From Pithys albifrons albifrons (Eukaryota; Chordata; Aves; Passeriformes; Thamnophilidae), in assembly GCF_047495875.1 (NCBI RefSeq), contig NC_092486.1:992001-1056000 (forward strand): a stretch of DNA of 64,000 nt, written 5' to 3'. Shown here piece after piece: positions 34,906-46,324 of the stretch (the first letter of the stretch is position 1; every line of letters starts with the position of its first letter). The notes under the pieces are model-generated. The model worked only from the letters and a program-made list of their open reading frames with translations, did not search any database and was not told the origin of the DNA. The translations under genes and the position numbers were made by a program.

Positions 34906-36796
34906 ATTCGGCTGGTTCCTCTTCCTGAAGTTATTTCTTGGGGCTGGGTCACATTAAGTAACAGAAATTATGGATAACAAAGGGATTCTCCCCAAAATAG
35001 GTGTATATTTTAGGGGTGTGTGGTCGCCCTGCAGGGTCCCCGTGCCCTGCCTGGCTGGGGATGGATCAGAAACTTGAGGACCTTTGAGCTGATGGCAAAT
35101 CAGCAACGAATGATCCAGAAAATTCCTCCAAACCAACCAGAGGGCACTTGGGGTTTGAAGCCAGAAAAATGAGGACAAGCTGGACAATAATTCCTCACCC
35201 AGAGCAAGGTGGTGGTTCATGATTAACCCCCAATCCTGCCCCACATGGGCACCTTTCCTCTCCTTGGCCACTTTATTGATAAACTAAGGACAGAAATCAG
35301 CTCATTTCCAGCCCCTAAATGTATTTTATTGAGGAAAATTGGGGCCTTTCCCACCTCAGATTATCTGGATCCATAATCTGTGACTTCCAAAGGCTCCACT
35401 AAACTGCTGTGGATTAAACCACTTCCCAAATGCTCCTCTTGGAGTTCAACCCCTGGGACACTTCACCTTCCTGTGCTGCCCCCAGTGACCCGAGGAGTGG
35501 CTCTAATTAACAGGCACCAATCAATAATTCAGGGCAGCAGCACCAGCAGCTCTGCCCGAGCTCTGCTCAGCTTGTGTTTCCCCCAACACCCATTCCAGGA
35601 CCCAAATTGTTCTTCTCTATTCCCGGAATTCAGGAGAAATACAGGAAAAGTGCAGCCAGTTCCCCCAGACCAGCTCATTCCTGGAATTATAATCATTTTA
35701 CCATTGTTATTTCATTTCCCTTCTTTTCCCCCCAGTTTTCAATGAACATAAACCCCCTTTTTCCCTCCAGGAAAGGGATCCATGGCCTCTCCCACCTGCT
35801 TTTCTCATCATCCCCTACAAACAGCTCAGGAAGGTCAGATCCAAAGCAGCTGCACGGGGGAGTTGTTCAGGGTTTCATTCCCACCCCCAAAATGGTCATT
35901 TTGGGGCTCATTAGTGCAGCCCCAGCAATTACTGAGGGAGGGATAAAATCCCAATTCTCAGCTTTATTTCATTTCATCTCAGCTGAAGAGTTACACAGTT
36001 ACCCCAAACTCCCCCATTTTTGGAGCCAGGGATTACCCACTGACTCCTCAACCCAGCGTGGTGAGAGTCCCACCCCAGGGGCTTTTGCTCCACTTCCCTT
36101 TGTTTTTAACATGGAAAACTCCTTGGAATTTTGATGCCACAGAATTACTTTGGCTGGCACAGATTTTTCAGGCCAGACTAAGGACAGTTTTGGGGACAAT
36201 ATTGTTATTTGATTGTTATTTGCTGTTTCATGGCTCTGCTTCCAGGATGGTCCCATGCTTGGGATGAACAGCCTGTGCTGACCCTCTGCTGGAAATCAGA
36301 GCCAATTCCCTCCCTTTCCCGCCCTTTGCTCCTTATTTTGTCCTCAGGGTCCCTCTGGGCTTGCTGAGAAAGGCACTGGAACCCAAGCCAAGGTCACCAG
36401 AGCTCCTGGGAAAGGGCACATTCCAGTTGTGTCCTTCGGTCTGTGGGGAGAATGGTGGGGGGTGAAGGAATTCTCCCTTCCCATGGCTGGGGTAGAACAT
36501 TTCCCAGGCTGGAGGTTCTGCTGCTTCTGCCTCTGGATTCCCAACAAGGTTCATTTCCATCATCTGTTCCACCCTCCTGGAGCATCTCTGGATAAAATGC
36601 TTTGCATCCTGTGCTTGGTGCCCCTGGATTTTCCCTCTTGAGGGCACAGGGACCGTGGCAATGCCAAGCTCTGGAGAGCCTGAAGGCTTCTTGCCTTGGA
36701 ATTCCAGCCAGACTGAACATGAGTTTTATTGCCCCGGTGTTGTCCAGGCAGGCTGAGAACTGCTGGGGGAATGTTGAGATAAAATGAAGGAGAAAT
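34906..36796. other. Intergenic single-copy sequence
   Basis: About 1.9 kb without tandem repeats, moderate in A+T. Open frames are short and none shows a recognisable domain or good splice pair. I see nothing that can be named. Confidence 0.5.
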
Positions 36797-36855
36797 CACA
36801 GAATCACGGAATGAACTGGGTTGGGAGAGACCTCTGAGATCATCCAGCCCAACCC

Positions 36856-36932
36856 TTGATCCAACCCCACTGTGATCACCAGCCCAGGGCACAGAGTGCC
36901 CTGGGCTGGTGATCACAGTAGGGTTGGATCAA
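36856..36932. repeat. 37-bp near-perfect inverted repeat in CR1
   Basis: Left arm 36856-36892 and right arm 36896-36932 are reverse complements at 36 of 37 positions, with a 3-base loop (aga). The arms contain ctgtgatcaccagcccaggg and its complement. The intact CR1 sequence has only the left arm followed by the gtgccacatccagtctcacc stretch. Confidence 0.93.
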
Positions 36933-37080
36933 GACATGGTGGATTCTCCCAGTGGGGTTGGATCAAGACATGGTGGATTCTCCCAGTGGGGTTGGATTAA
37001 GACATGGTGGATTCTCCCAGTGGGGTTGGATCAAGACATGGTGGATTCTCCCAGTGGGGTTGGATCAAGACATGGTGAAT
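36920..37080. repeat. 34-bp array inside CR1 (~4.5 units)
   Basis: Unit gggttggatcaagacatggt plus ggattctcccagtg; one unit has attaag. It starts within the right arm of the hairpin and then rejoins normal CR1 sequence at about 37085. Confidence 0.93.
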
Positions 37081-39029
37081 TCTCACTCAGTGCCACATCC
37101 AGTCTCACCTTAAACACCTCCAGGGATGGAGAATCCACCCCCTCTCTGGGCAGCCCATTCCAAGGCCTGACCACCCTCTCTGCAAAGAATTCCCTCCCAA
37201 GATCCAACCCAAACCTGCCCTGGCACAGCTTAAGGCCGTGCCCTCTTGTGCCATTGCTGGTTGTGTGGGAGAAGAGCCCAAACCCCCCCTGGGTCCAACC
37301 TCCTGTCAGGGAGTTCCAGACAGTGCTGAGGTGCCCCCTGAGCCTCCTCTTGTCCAGGCTGAACCCCCCCAGCTCCCTCAGCCTCTCCCCACAGGGCTGG
37401 GGCTCCAGGCCCTTCTCCAGCCTCGTTGCTCTTCTCTGGAATTGCTGCAGCCCCTCAATGTCCTTCCCAACCTGAGGGCCCAGCACTGGGCACAGCACTC
37501 GAGGTGTGGCCTCACCAGGGCTGGGCACAGGGACAGGGGCACTGCCCTGGTGCTGCTGCCACACTGCCCCTGAGCCAGGCCAGGGTGCCACTGGCCTTCT
37601 TGGCCACCTGGGCACTCCTGGGCACACCTGGATACACCTGAGCACCCCTGGGCATCCGTGGGCACATCTGGTCCACCTGGGCACACACTGCTCATGTCCA
37701 GCTGCTGTCACAACACCCCCAGGTCCCTTCCCCCCGGCCCCTCTCAGCCTCTCTGTGCCCACCCTGAGCTGCTGCAGGGGTTGTGGCCAAAGGGCAGGAC
37801 CCGGCACTTGGTCTTGGTGACCACCACACCCCTGGACTGGGCCCATCTCTGCAGACAGTCCAGGTCCCTCTGCAGAGCCCTCCTGCCTGTCCAGGTCCTT
37901 CTCCAGATCCCTCCTGCCTGCCCAGGTCCTTCTCCAGATCCCTCCTGCCTGCCCAGGTGCCCCTGCAGAGCCTCCTGCCCCCCAGCACATGGACATGCCC
38001 CCAGGCTGGTCTCAGCTGCAAACCTGCTGATGGTGGACTCGCTCCCCTCATCCAGATCATCAATAAAGTCGTTAAACAGGACCGAGCCCACCACCAGTGC
38101 CCAGATGCCAACATTGCCCAGCACTCTCTGGGCCCGGCTCTTCCCCCAGCACAGGGTGCCCCTGCCCAAGCCGTGGGTGCAGCTTTCCCTGCCCAAGCCG
38201 TGGGTGCAGTTTTCCCAGGCCTGTGCCAGGGGAGACGGTGCCAAAGGCTTTGCTGAATGCCAGGCAGACACACCCACAGCCTTCCCCTCACCCACCAGGT
38301 GGGTCACCTGGTCATACAGGGAGATCAGGTTGGTCAGGCAGGACCTGCCCCTCCCAAAGCCGTGTTTGGGTCTGATTCCTGTCCCTCTGTGGGTGCTGTG
38401 ATGGCACTCAGGACGAGCTGCTCCATGACCTTGCCAGGCTGCCAGCCTGGAGTTTCCTGGGTGCAGCCCCTTCTGTGGATTGGCATGACATTTGCCAACT
38501 TCCAGTTGTCTGGAACCTCCCCAGAGAGCCAGGACTGCTGGTAAATGATGGAGAGGGGCTTGGCAAGCTCTCCAGGAGAATTCTTGGCTCTGATGTCTCT
38601 CCACTCTGGCCCATCCCAGCTCCAGATTGCAACAACCAGATGGCCCTGCTGAGAATAATCCTTGTTTTTATCCAAAATATTGTGAACTGTGGGGAAAAAA
38701 CCCTCGTTGGAAAATGTTTCCCTCTCCACATCCCTGTCAGAACTCACCTCCCTGATCTCTACACGGCTCCGTTGCTCAGGGAGCCTTTCCCATCCCACCA
38801 TCCTGGCTCAGGGACTGGAATGTTCTCTGGGATTCCCAATCTCTGGGAACCCCCTGAGTGCCCCACATTGGGAATGGCCCCTGGAAACACCTCAGGGGAG
38901 TCTCTGCAAGTCTCAGCCCTTCAGGAACAAACCCCTTTGGGATCTCAGCTGCCTCCAAGCTCCAGCTGCAGAGCAGCTGCTCACCCTGGGAACAACCAAC
39001 TCCTGGAGCAGCCAGGCTTTGTTTATTCA

Positions 39030-39885
39030 GCTGAATAAATGATAAAAATAAGTACAATAAATATAATAAAATAATAAAAACCATAAAATAATAAATACAA
39101 CAAAAATAAAAAATAAAAATAAAAAATAATAAAAATTCATAAATATAATAAATGTAATAAAATAAAAATAATAAAATAATAAATATAACGAAATAAATAT
39201 AATAAAATAAAAATAATAGAAATAAAAATAGTAAAAATAATAAATATAATAAAATAACAAAAATCATAAAATAATAAATATAACCAAAATAAAAAATAAA
39301 AATAATAAAAATTCATAAACATAATAAATATAATAGAATAAAAATAATAAAATAATAAATATAACGAAATAAATATAATAAATATAATAAAATAAAAATA
39401 ATAAAAAATAAGTAAAAAATAATAAATATAATAAATATAATAAAATACCAAAAATCATAAAATAATAAATATAAAATAAATATAATAAAATAAAAAAATA
39501 AAAATAAAAATAGTAAAAAATAATAAATATAATAAAATAAAAATAATAAAAATAGTAAAAAATAATAAATATAAAATAATAAATATAATAAAATAACAAA
39601 AATCGTAAAATAATAAATATAAAATAAATATAATAAAATAAAAATAATAAAATAAAAAATATAACGAAATAAATATCATAAATATAATAAAATAAAACAT
39701 TAAAATAAAAATAATAAAAATAAAAATAGTAAAAATAATAAATATAATAAATATAATAAAATATCAAAAATCATAAAATAATAAATATAAAATAAATATA
39801 ATAAAATAAAAAATATAAATAAAAATAGTAAAAAATAATAAATATAATAAATAAAATAAATAAAATAAATAAATAATAAACCTGC
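39030..39885. repeat. AT-only array (ataaaataataaa-type)
   Basis: About 850 bp made almost only of A and T on the top strand, with short motifs aataaaat, aaaaataa and ataataaatat, and rare acgaaataaat. Larger blocks of about 200-250 bp recur (cataaaataataaatataa starts). Minus-strand F/I/Y open frames are by-products. Confidence 0.95.
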
Positions 39886-40879
39886 AGCCCGTGGCTCCCA
39901 GCACCATCCCCACGCCCCTCCCACCCTCCCCGTTGCCATGGCAACCAGCACCGTGCCCATGGCAACCCCTCGGGGGCATCCTGAGCATCTCCAGGGCGGC
40001 ACAGCCTCTCCCTGCGCTTTTCCTGCTGCCACCCAATGATCTGGGGCCTGTTCCTGCTCCCACACAGCTGATGGAAAAGCTTTCCCTTCCCTTGGCAGCA
40101 GCTCCTGCTCCGAGATAAAAGGGCAGGGAAGGAGCAGGTTGGCATAAAACGCTGGAGGATTTGGTGTCTGAAGGTCTCTTGGGCACATTCCCAACCCACG
40201 AGCCTGGAAATTGCTGCTCTAGGGAGAGAAAAGCTTTGGATGAAGTCAAGTGTCATCCCAGGGCAGGAAGATGCTCCACATGGATGGGAGGGGCACATCC
40301 CATGGGAAACCCTTCCAGTGGAATATAAACCCTGAAAACCTGACCCGATTTCCCCCCTCCACACACATTTCCCAGGCCCAGTTTGGCTTGGCTTGTTCTC
40401 ATTTACACCCAGAGCAAAAAGGGGGCAAATCCTCCCCAGAGTCTCAGCCCTGGGAACAGTTTCCATGGAGGGAGAGGGAAAATCCGAGTGGAAACATCCC
40501 CCCAGCTCAGCTAAGAGGATTCCCATGATTTGCTGAGTTGGGTTTAATCATCTCACCCTCACCAGCATCTGTGTTGGAAACCAGGTCAGGGGAGGAGAAG
40601 GCTTGGTTTGTTCTCAGGTGAGCAAACCAGGCAGAAACCTGGGCCAGAATCTGGGGCTGAAAAGGAAAACCAGCATTTAAAAATTTAAATCCTAATTTTA
40701 AATCTATTTTTTCAACTATTTCTCCAAGTTGGTCTTTGTATCATACTATCAATTAATTTCTTTTCTGTTTAAATAAAAGTCAAGCAGTTCTCTGCAATTC
40801 CTGGGGCTCAGCTTTCTCCAGTCCCTTTTCCCACTGGGAAAACGGATTTCTCCCTTCCCTTTCCAGCTTAACCCAGCCA
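39886..40879. other. Intergenic sequence, no gene recognised
   Basis: Single-copy sequence. A minus-strand open frame of about 250 codons (39771-40526) crosses into the AT array; it has no recognised domain and its last third is repeat. Confidence 0.4.
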
Positions 40880-41735
40880 GGGATCCACAGGGATGTTATC
40901 CCTGCATCCATCCAAGGATCCACAGGGATGTTATCCATCCATTCAGGAATCCACAGGGATGTTATCCCTGCATCCATCATGGTCCGGAATCCACAGGGAT
41001 GTTATCCCTGTATCCATCCAAGAACCCACAGGGATGTTATCCATCCATTCAGGAATCCACAGGGATGTTATCCATCCATCCATCATGGTCAGGAATCCAC
41101 AGGGATGTTATCCCTGTATCCATCACAGCCAGGGATCCACAGGGATGTTATCCCTGCATCCATCATGGTCAGGAATCCACAGGGATGTTATCCCTGCATC
41201 CATCCAGGGATCCACAGGGATGTTATCCATCCATTCAGAAATCCACAGGGATGTTATCCCTGCATCCATCATGGTCAGGAATCCACAGGGAATGTTATCC
41301 CTGTATCCATCATGGTCAGGAATCCACAGGGATGTTATCCCTGCATCCATCCAGGGATCCACAGGGATGTTATCCCTGCATCCATCAAAGGATCCACAGA
41401 GATGTTATCCATCCATCCATCCATCCATCCATCCATCCATCCATCCATCCATCCATCCAGGAATCCACAGGGATGTTATCCCTGTATCCCTTATGGCCAG
41501 GAACCCACAAGGATGTTATCCCTGTATCCCTTATGGCCAGGAATCCACAGAGATGTTATCCATCCAACCAGGAATCCACAGGGATGTTATCCCTGCATCC
41601 AGCCAGGAATCCACAGGGATGTTATCCATCCAACCAGGAATCCACAGGGATGTTATCCATCCAGGAATCCACAGGGATGTTATCCCTATATCCATCCATG
41701 AATCCCCAAGGATGTTATCCCTGCATCCATCCCAC
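40880..41735. repeat. ~35-bp minisatellite with embedded (ccat)n
   Basis: Units share ggaatccacagggatgttat followed by ccctgcatccatcatggtca or ccatccattca, about 24 copies. A run of about 12 catc tetranucleotides lies at 41410-41458. Confidence 0.95.
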
Positions 41736-42119
41736 CTCCTGCCCCACTTGGCAACACATTCCCACCCACCAGCCTGAATTTCCACACATTCCCTGTGCTC
41801 AGAGCTGAGGAATTCTGGGATGGGAGCCATTCCCGGGGGCGGGATCTGAGCTGCCAGGGCTGCTGATGGCACAGCGATGGCACGGGGAGTGTCCTGGCAC
41901 ATCCCGGGGTGCCCGGGGCTGTTTCCAGGGAGTGACCTCAGCCCTGGCACCGCCACCCCTTGGTGGCTCCGAGCCCAGGGAGGGGATTGGGGGTTAAAAA
42001 TAACCGGGAGAAGGAGAGGAGAGGGAGGGAAAAGCTCCCGGGGAGTCACGTCCCACAGGTCCTGCTCCAAGGAAAGGAAAACAGGGATACTCAGCTCCTC
42101 CTGCCCAGCTGGTGGGAAA

Positions 42120-43085
42120 GGCTGGGAGTTCTGGGAAACAGGACCCTGGGATGGCTGGGAAAGGGTTTGTCCTGGAGCTTTGGGAATCCTGGGAAAGGGT
42201 TTGTCCTGGAGCTCTGGGAAACCTGGGAAAGTGTCTGTCCTGGAGCTCTGGGATGGCTGGGAAAGGGTTTGTCCTGGAGCTCTGGGAAACCTGGGAAAGG
42301 GTTTGTCCTGGAGCTCTGGCATGGCTGGGAAAGGGTTTGTCCTGGAGCTCTGGGATGGCTGGGAAAGGGTTTGTCCTGGAGCTCTGGGAATCCTGGGAAA
42401 GGGTTTGTCCTGGAGCTCTGGGATGGCTGGGAAAGGGTTTGTCCTGGAGATCTGGGAATCCTGGAAAAGCGTCTGTCCTGGAGCTCTGGGATTCCTGGCA
42501 CAGGGATCATTCCCGGGCTCTGGGAAGCAGGAATCAGGGATGGCTGCACAGGGTTTGTCCTGGAGCTCTGGGATTCCTGGCACAGGGATCATTCCCGGGC
42601 TCTGGGAAGCAGGAATCAGGGATGGCTGCACAGGGTTTGTCCTGGAGCTCTGGGATTCCTGGCACAGGGTTTGTCCTGGAGCTCTGGGATTCCTGGCACA
42701 GGGATCATTCCCGGGCTCTGGGAAGCAGGAATCAGGGATGGCTGCACAGGGTGTGTCCTGGAGCTCTGGGATTCCTGGCACAGGGTTTGTCCTGGAGCTC
42801 TGGGATTCCTGGCACAGGGATCATTCCCAGGCTCTGGGAAGCAGGAATCAGGGATGGCTGCACAGGGCATGTCCTGGAGCTCTGGGATTCCTGGCACAGG
42901 GATCATTCCCGGGCTCTGGGAAGCAGGAATCAGGGATGGCTGCACAGGGCATGTCCTGGAGCTCTGGGATTCCTGGCACAGGGATCATTCCCGGGCTCTG
43001 GGAAGCAGGAATCAGGGATGGCTGCACAGGGTTTGTCCTGGAGCTCTGGGATTCCTGGCACAGGGATCATTCCCAGGCTCTGCAG
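42120..43085. repeat. ~36 / ~80-bp two-phase minisatellite
   Basis: The left half has ~36-bp units (gggaaagggtttgtcctgga plus gctctgggatggct). The right half, from about 42480, has ~80-bp units that add gcacagggatcattcccggg, ctctgggaagcaggaatcag and ggatggctgcacagg. The change shows stepwise expansion from a shared core. Confidence 0.95.
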
Positions 43086-43574
43086 GCCCAGCATGTCCCG
43101 GAGCTGCCCAAAGGCTGAACAAGAGCCCTTTGTTGGCAGCAGAGAACAGAGGGAGCCCTTTCTGGGCAGGGTCACGGCCCTTTCCCAGACACAGCTCAGG
43201 ATTGTTCCTGTCCTGCTCCCAAGGCACTGGGAAAGGTTATTTTGGAAGGAAAGGCTGGGCTGGAGCTGCAGCAGACCCCAAACGTTCCCCAACAAGCAGG
43301 GCTGGTTGTCCCATCTCCCCCACATCAACCCAGATGAGACTCAAACACACAAACCTCATTTTTTCCCCACTTCAAGGCTCTTTTATTATCAGTTCTTATT
43401 AAAAATGAAAAGGTATTTCCAAATAAGGATTTTTTAAAAAAATATAAGGTGTTATTTTGCTTTTGCACACCCAGGTGATGCTGCCAGGCCTGGGAGGGGC
43501 CAAAGGCACATTCCTGGGAGATGTTTTCTCCCAGATCCTCAGAGCATCACTGGGAAAGCATCAGCCTGAGTCAG

Positions 43575-44450
43575 GGAGGGGAGGGGAGGGAGGGAAGGGG
43601 AGGGGAGGGAAGGGGAGGGAGGGAGGGAAGGGAAGGAAAAGGGAGGGGAAGGGAGGGGAGGGGAGGGGAGGGGAGGGGAGGGGGGGGAGGGGAGGGGAGG
43701 GGAGGGAGGAGGGGAGGGGAGGGAAGGAAAAGGGAGGGGAGGGGAGGGAAGGGAGGGAAGGGAAGGGGAGGGAAGGGGAGGGAAGGGAGGGCAGGGGAGG
43801 GAAGGAGAGGGCAGGGAGGGGAGGGGAGGGAAAGGGAGGGGAAGGGAGGGAAGGGGAGAGGAAGGGAGGGAAGGAGAGGGAAGGAGAGGGAAGGGGAGGG
43901 AAGGGGAGGGAAGGGAAGTGGAGGGGAGGGAAGGGAAGGGAAGGGGAGGGGAAGGCAGGGAAGGTAAGGGAAGGAGAGGGAAGGGGAGGGAAGGGGAGGG
44001 AAGGGGAGGGGAGGGGAGGGAAGGGAAGGGAAGGATAGGGAAGGATAGGGAAGGGAAGGGAAGGGAAGGGAAGGGAAGGGAAGGGAAGGGAAGGGAAGGG
44101 AAGGGAAGGGAAGGGAAGGGAAGGGAAGGGAAGGGAAGGGAAGGGAAGGGAAGGGAAGGGAAGGGAAGGGAAGGGAAGGGAAGGGAAGGGAAGGGAAGGA
44201 GAAGGGAAGGAGAGGGAAGGGAAGGGAAGGGAAGGGAAGGGAAGGGAAGGGAAGGGAAGGGAAGGGAAGGGAAGGGAAGGGAAGGGAAGGGAAGGGAAGG
44301 GAAGGGAAGGGAAGGGAAGGGAAGGGAAGGGAAGGGAAGGGAAGGGAAGGGAAGGGAAGGGAAGGGAAGGGAAGGGGAGGGAAGGGGAGGGAAGGGGAGG
44401 GGAGGGAAGGGGAGGGAAGGGGAGGGGAGGGGAGGGGAGGGAAGGGGAGG
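43575..44450. repeat. ~875-bp polypurine array (gggaa)n
   Basis: Purines only, apart from a few isolated pyrimidines. The left half mixes gggag and gggaag; the centre (about 44045-44370) is nearly pure gggaa for some 300 bp. All frames are open on both strands; the Gly/Lys/Glu and Pro/Ser/Phe peptides are not genes. Confidence 0.97.
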
Positions 44451-44544
44451 GTCGCTCCCTTCCTTAAGAAGCTTTTCCAGTCCCTGCCTGGAATAGCAGT
44501 GAGCACATGAGCAGAGTCATTACAGCCCTAATGAGATTGTAGCA

Positions 44545-44935
44545 GCTGGATGGACATTTATAACCTGATGGATAAACATTTATAACCCCCTGGATGAGCA
44601 TTTTTAACCCCATGGATGGACATTTATAACCTGATGGATAAAGACTTATTACCCCATGGATGGACATTTATAACCCCACGGACAAACACTTGGAACCCCC
44701 TGGATGAGCATTTTTAACCCCCTGGATGGACATTTATAGCCCCATGGATGGACATTTTTACCCCCCTGGATGGACATCTATCACCCCATGGATGGACCTT
44801 TTTAATTCCATGGATTGACAGTTATAACCCCATGGATAAACATTTTATCCCCATGGATGGACATTTATAGCCCCATAGATGGACATTTTTACCCCCTTGG
44901 ATGGACATTTTTACCCCCCTGGATGAGCCAAGGGC
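44545..44935. repeat. ~26-bp minisatellite (~15 units)
   Basis: Units such as ggatggacatttataacccc plus catggat, with variants gagcatttttaaccccctgg. Confidence 0.93.
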
Positions 44936-45522
44936 AGGAAGGTGTTTGCAGCCTCCAACATTTTACCCTCCACTTGCCATTCCCACAGAAGAGAAATCCA
45001 TAATAAATCCACTCAGCTCCTCCACCTCCTCAAGGACCCGGCTCTGCCTCTGAAGCCCCACAAGGAGCAGCTTTGCCCTCTTTGCTGCTCCTCCCCAGAT
45101 CCAGATCCAGCAGCAGCTCCTGGTGCTGGGAGTCCCTTGTGCCTGGAGATCCCATCCCAAAGTGCCCCCAGTGCTGAGGGAAGCAGATCCACAGGGAGGG
45201 ACAAACTTCCAGGAGAGCAGAGCCAGGACCTGAGGCCTTTTTTCCATGAGCTCCTTGGGCTGTGTGGCAGAGCCAAGGAGAAAGCCCTGCTGGAAGCAGC
45301 AGGAAAGTGGGGCTGGATGGGCTGCCCCTCCCTGGTTCCTGCCCTGGCCCATTCCCCGAGCCCTGACGTGTCTCTGGGGTGAGGGAATTGCTGGGAATCC
45401 TCCTCCTCTCCCTCACAGTTGTGTCACTGCTGAGCTTCTGGGAGGGACTGGATCCAACATCTGCTCCTGCCAGTTTTCCCTCCTGGCCCGTTTCCGTGGA
45501 AAAGGCTGGAAATTTGTATAGT
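44936..45522. other. Intergenic sequence, no gene recognised
   Basis: Single-copy sequence. A + strand frame of 146 codons from 44942 to 45382 has no recognisable domain and no splice context that I can defend. Confidence 0.4.
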
Positions 45523-45645
45523 CAGAGAATCCTGGAATGGTTTGGGTTGGGAAGGATCCCAAAGCCCACCCAGTGCCACCCCTGCCCTGGGCAGGGACAC
45601 CTCCCACTGTCCCAGGGGGCTCCAGGCTGGCCTTGGACACCTTTT
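45523..45645 (-). mobile_element. CR1 fragment (antisense)
   Basis: Begins gagaatcctggaatggtttg and continues tgccctgggcagggacacct, cccagggggctccaggctgg. It is cut off where an 11-bp T-rich array starts. Confidence 0.8.
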
Positions 45646-45715
45646 ATCCTTTTTTTATCCTTTTTTTATCCTTTTTTTATCCTTTTTTTATCCTTTTTTT
45701 ATCCTTTTATCTTAT
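45646..45715. repeat. 11-bp array (atccttttttt)n
   Basis: About six units of atccttttttt directly join the truncated end of the CR1 fragment. Confidence 0.9.
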
Positions 45716-46324
45716 TTTTCTCCTTTCCAGGCAAACTTTAGGGGGCCAAAAGCAAAAAGAGAAACCCCCTCCATGAGCTGAGTGGTCCTGCAGCTGAATA
45801 CAGAGAGATGGGGCAGGGAAAGACTTTCTTCCACCAAAACCAGGCCAAAAATAGGCCAAAAATGACATCTATTTTTCCTCTTTTCTCCTTCCTGGGCTCT
45901 GCAGGGCTGGGATCTCAGCAGAGCTTTGACCACAAAAAAGAAAAAAGCAAAACATCCCAATAAAACTTTAAGTTATTTTCACACTGGGATGGGAAAATGT
46001 CAGCCCGAGTGGCATCTTTCCTTCTTTCCATCCCAGCCAGTCCCCACATGGCCTTTTCCCTGCTCTGATCCAGGCAGGGACCAAATATCCCTGAGCCCTC
46101 TGGTTCCCACGAGAAATCCAAGGAGTCCCACTCCAAAGATCCTGTTCCGTGGGGAGTTGTGCAAAGCACATCCCAGGAACTCACCCCACAGGGCACTTAT
46201 TCCCCATTATTTTCACCTCTGGAGGGTTCAAGGAGGTTTCTGGATGAAATCTGAGAGGGATTTGAGGTGGGATGAGCTTCAGATGTTCTGCCTCCTCCAG
46301 GGGGTGACAGCGGGATGGGGACAG
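45716..46324. other. Intergenic sequence, no gene recognised
   Basis: Single-copy sequence without recognisable exons or elements. Confidence 0.4.

Larger units (their letters stand above)
36797..38640 (-). mobile_element. Degenerate CR1 LINE with RT remnants
   Basis: On the minus strand this reads CR1 ORF2 remnants. ELAKPLSIIYQQSWLSGEVP and NWKLANVMPIHRRG come near 38520-38620, then KVMEQLVLSAI, SCLTNLISLYDQVTHLVGEG, SVLFNDFIDDLDEG and FAAETSLG, then the 3' untranslated region down to the tail at about 36797 (gaatcacggaatgaactggg on the + strand). Frames shift and stops interrupt it, so it is dead. The 5' end is truncated near 38640-38810. A hairpin and a 34-bp array are embedded in its 3' part. 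Confidence 0.88.

Noticed and set aside
36797..38640. An active reverse transcriptase gene
   Set aside because: The CR1 frames are shifted and interrupted and the catalytic region is not continuous.
39771..40526. 251-codon minus-strand frame as a possible gene
   Set aside because: No domain, no splice or promoter context, and its end is the AT array.
41877..43437. Three overlapping + frames of 410-480 codons (LSWSSG-type)
   Set aside because: Repeat translation of the 36/80-bp array; three frames encode the same sort of peptide.
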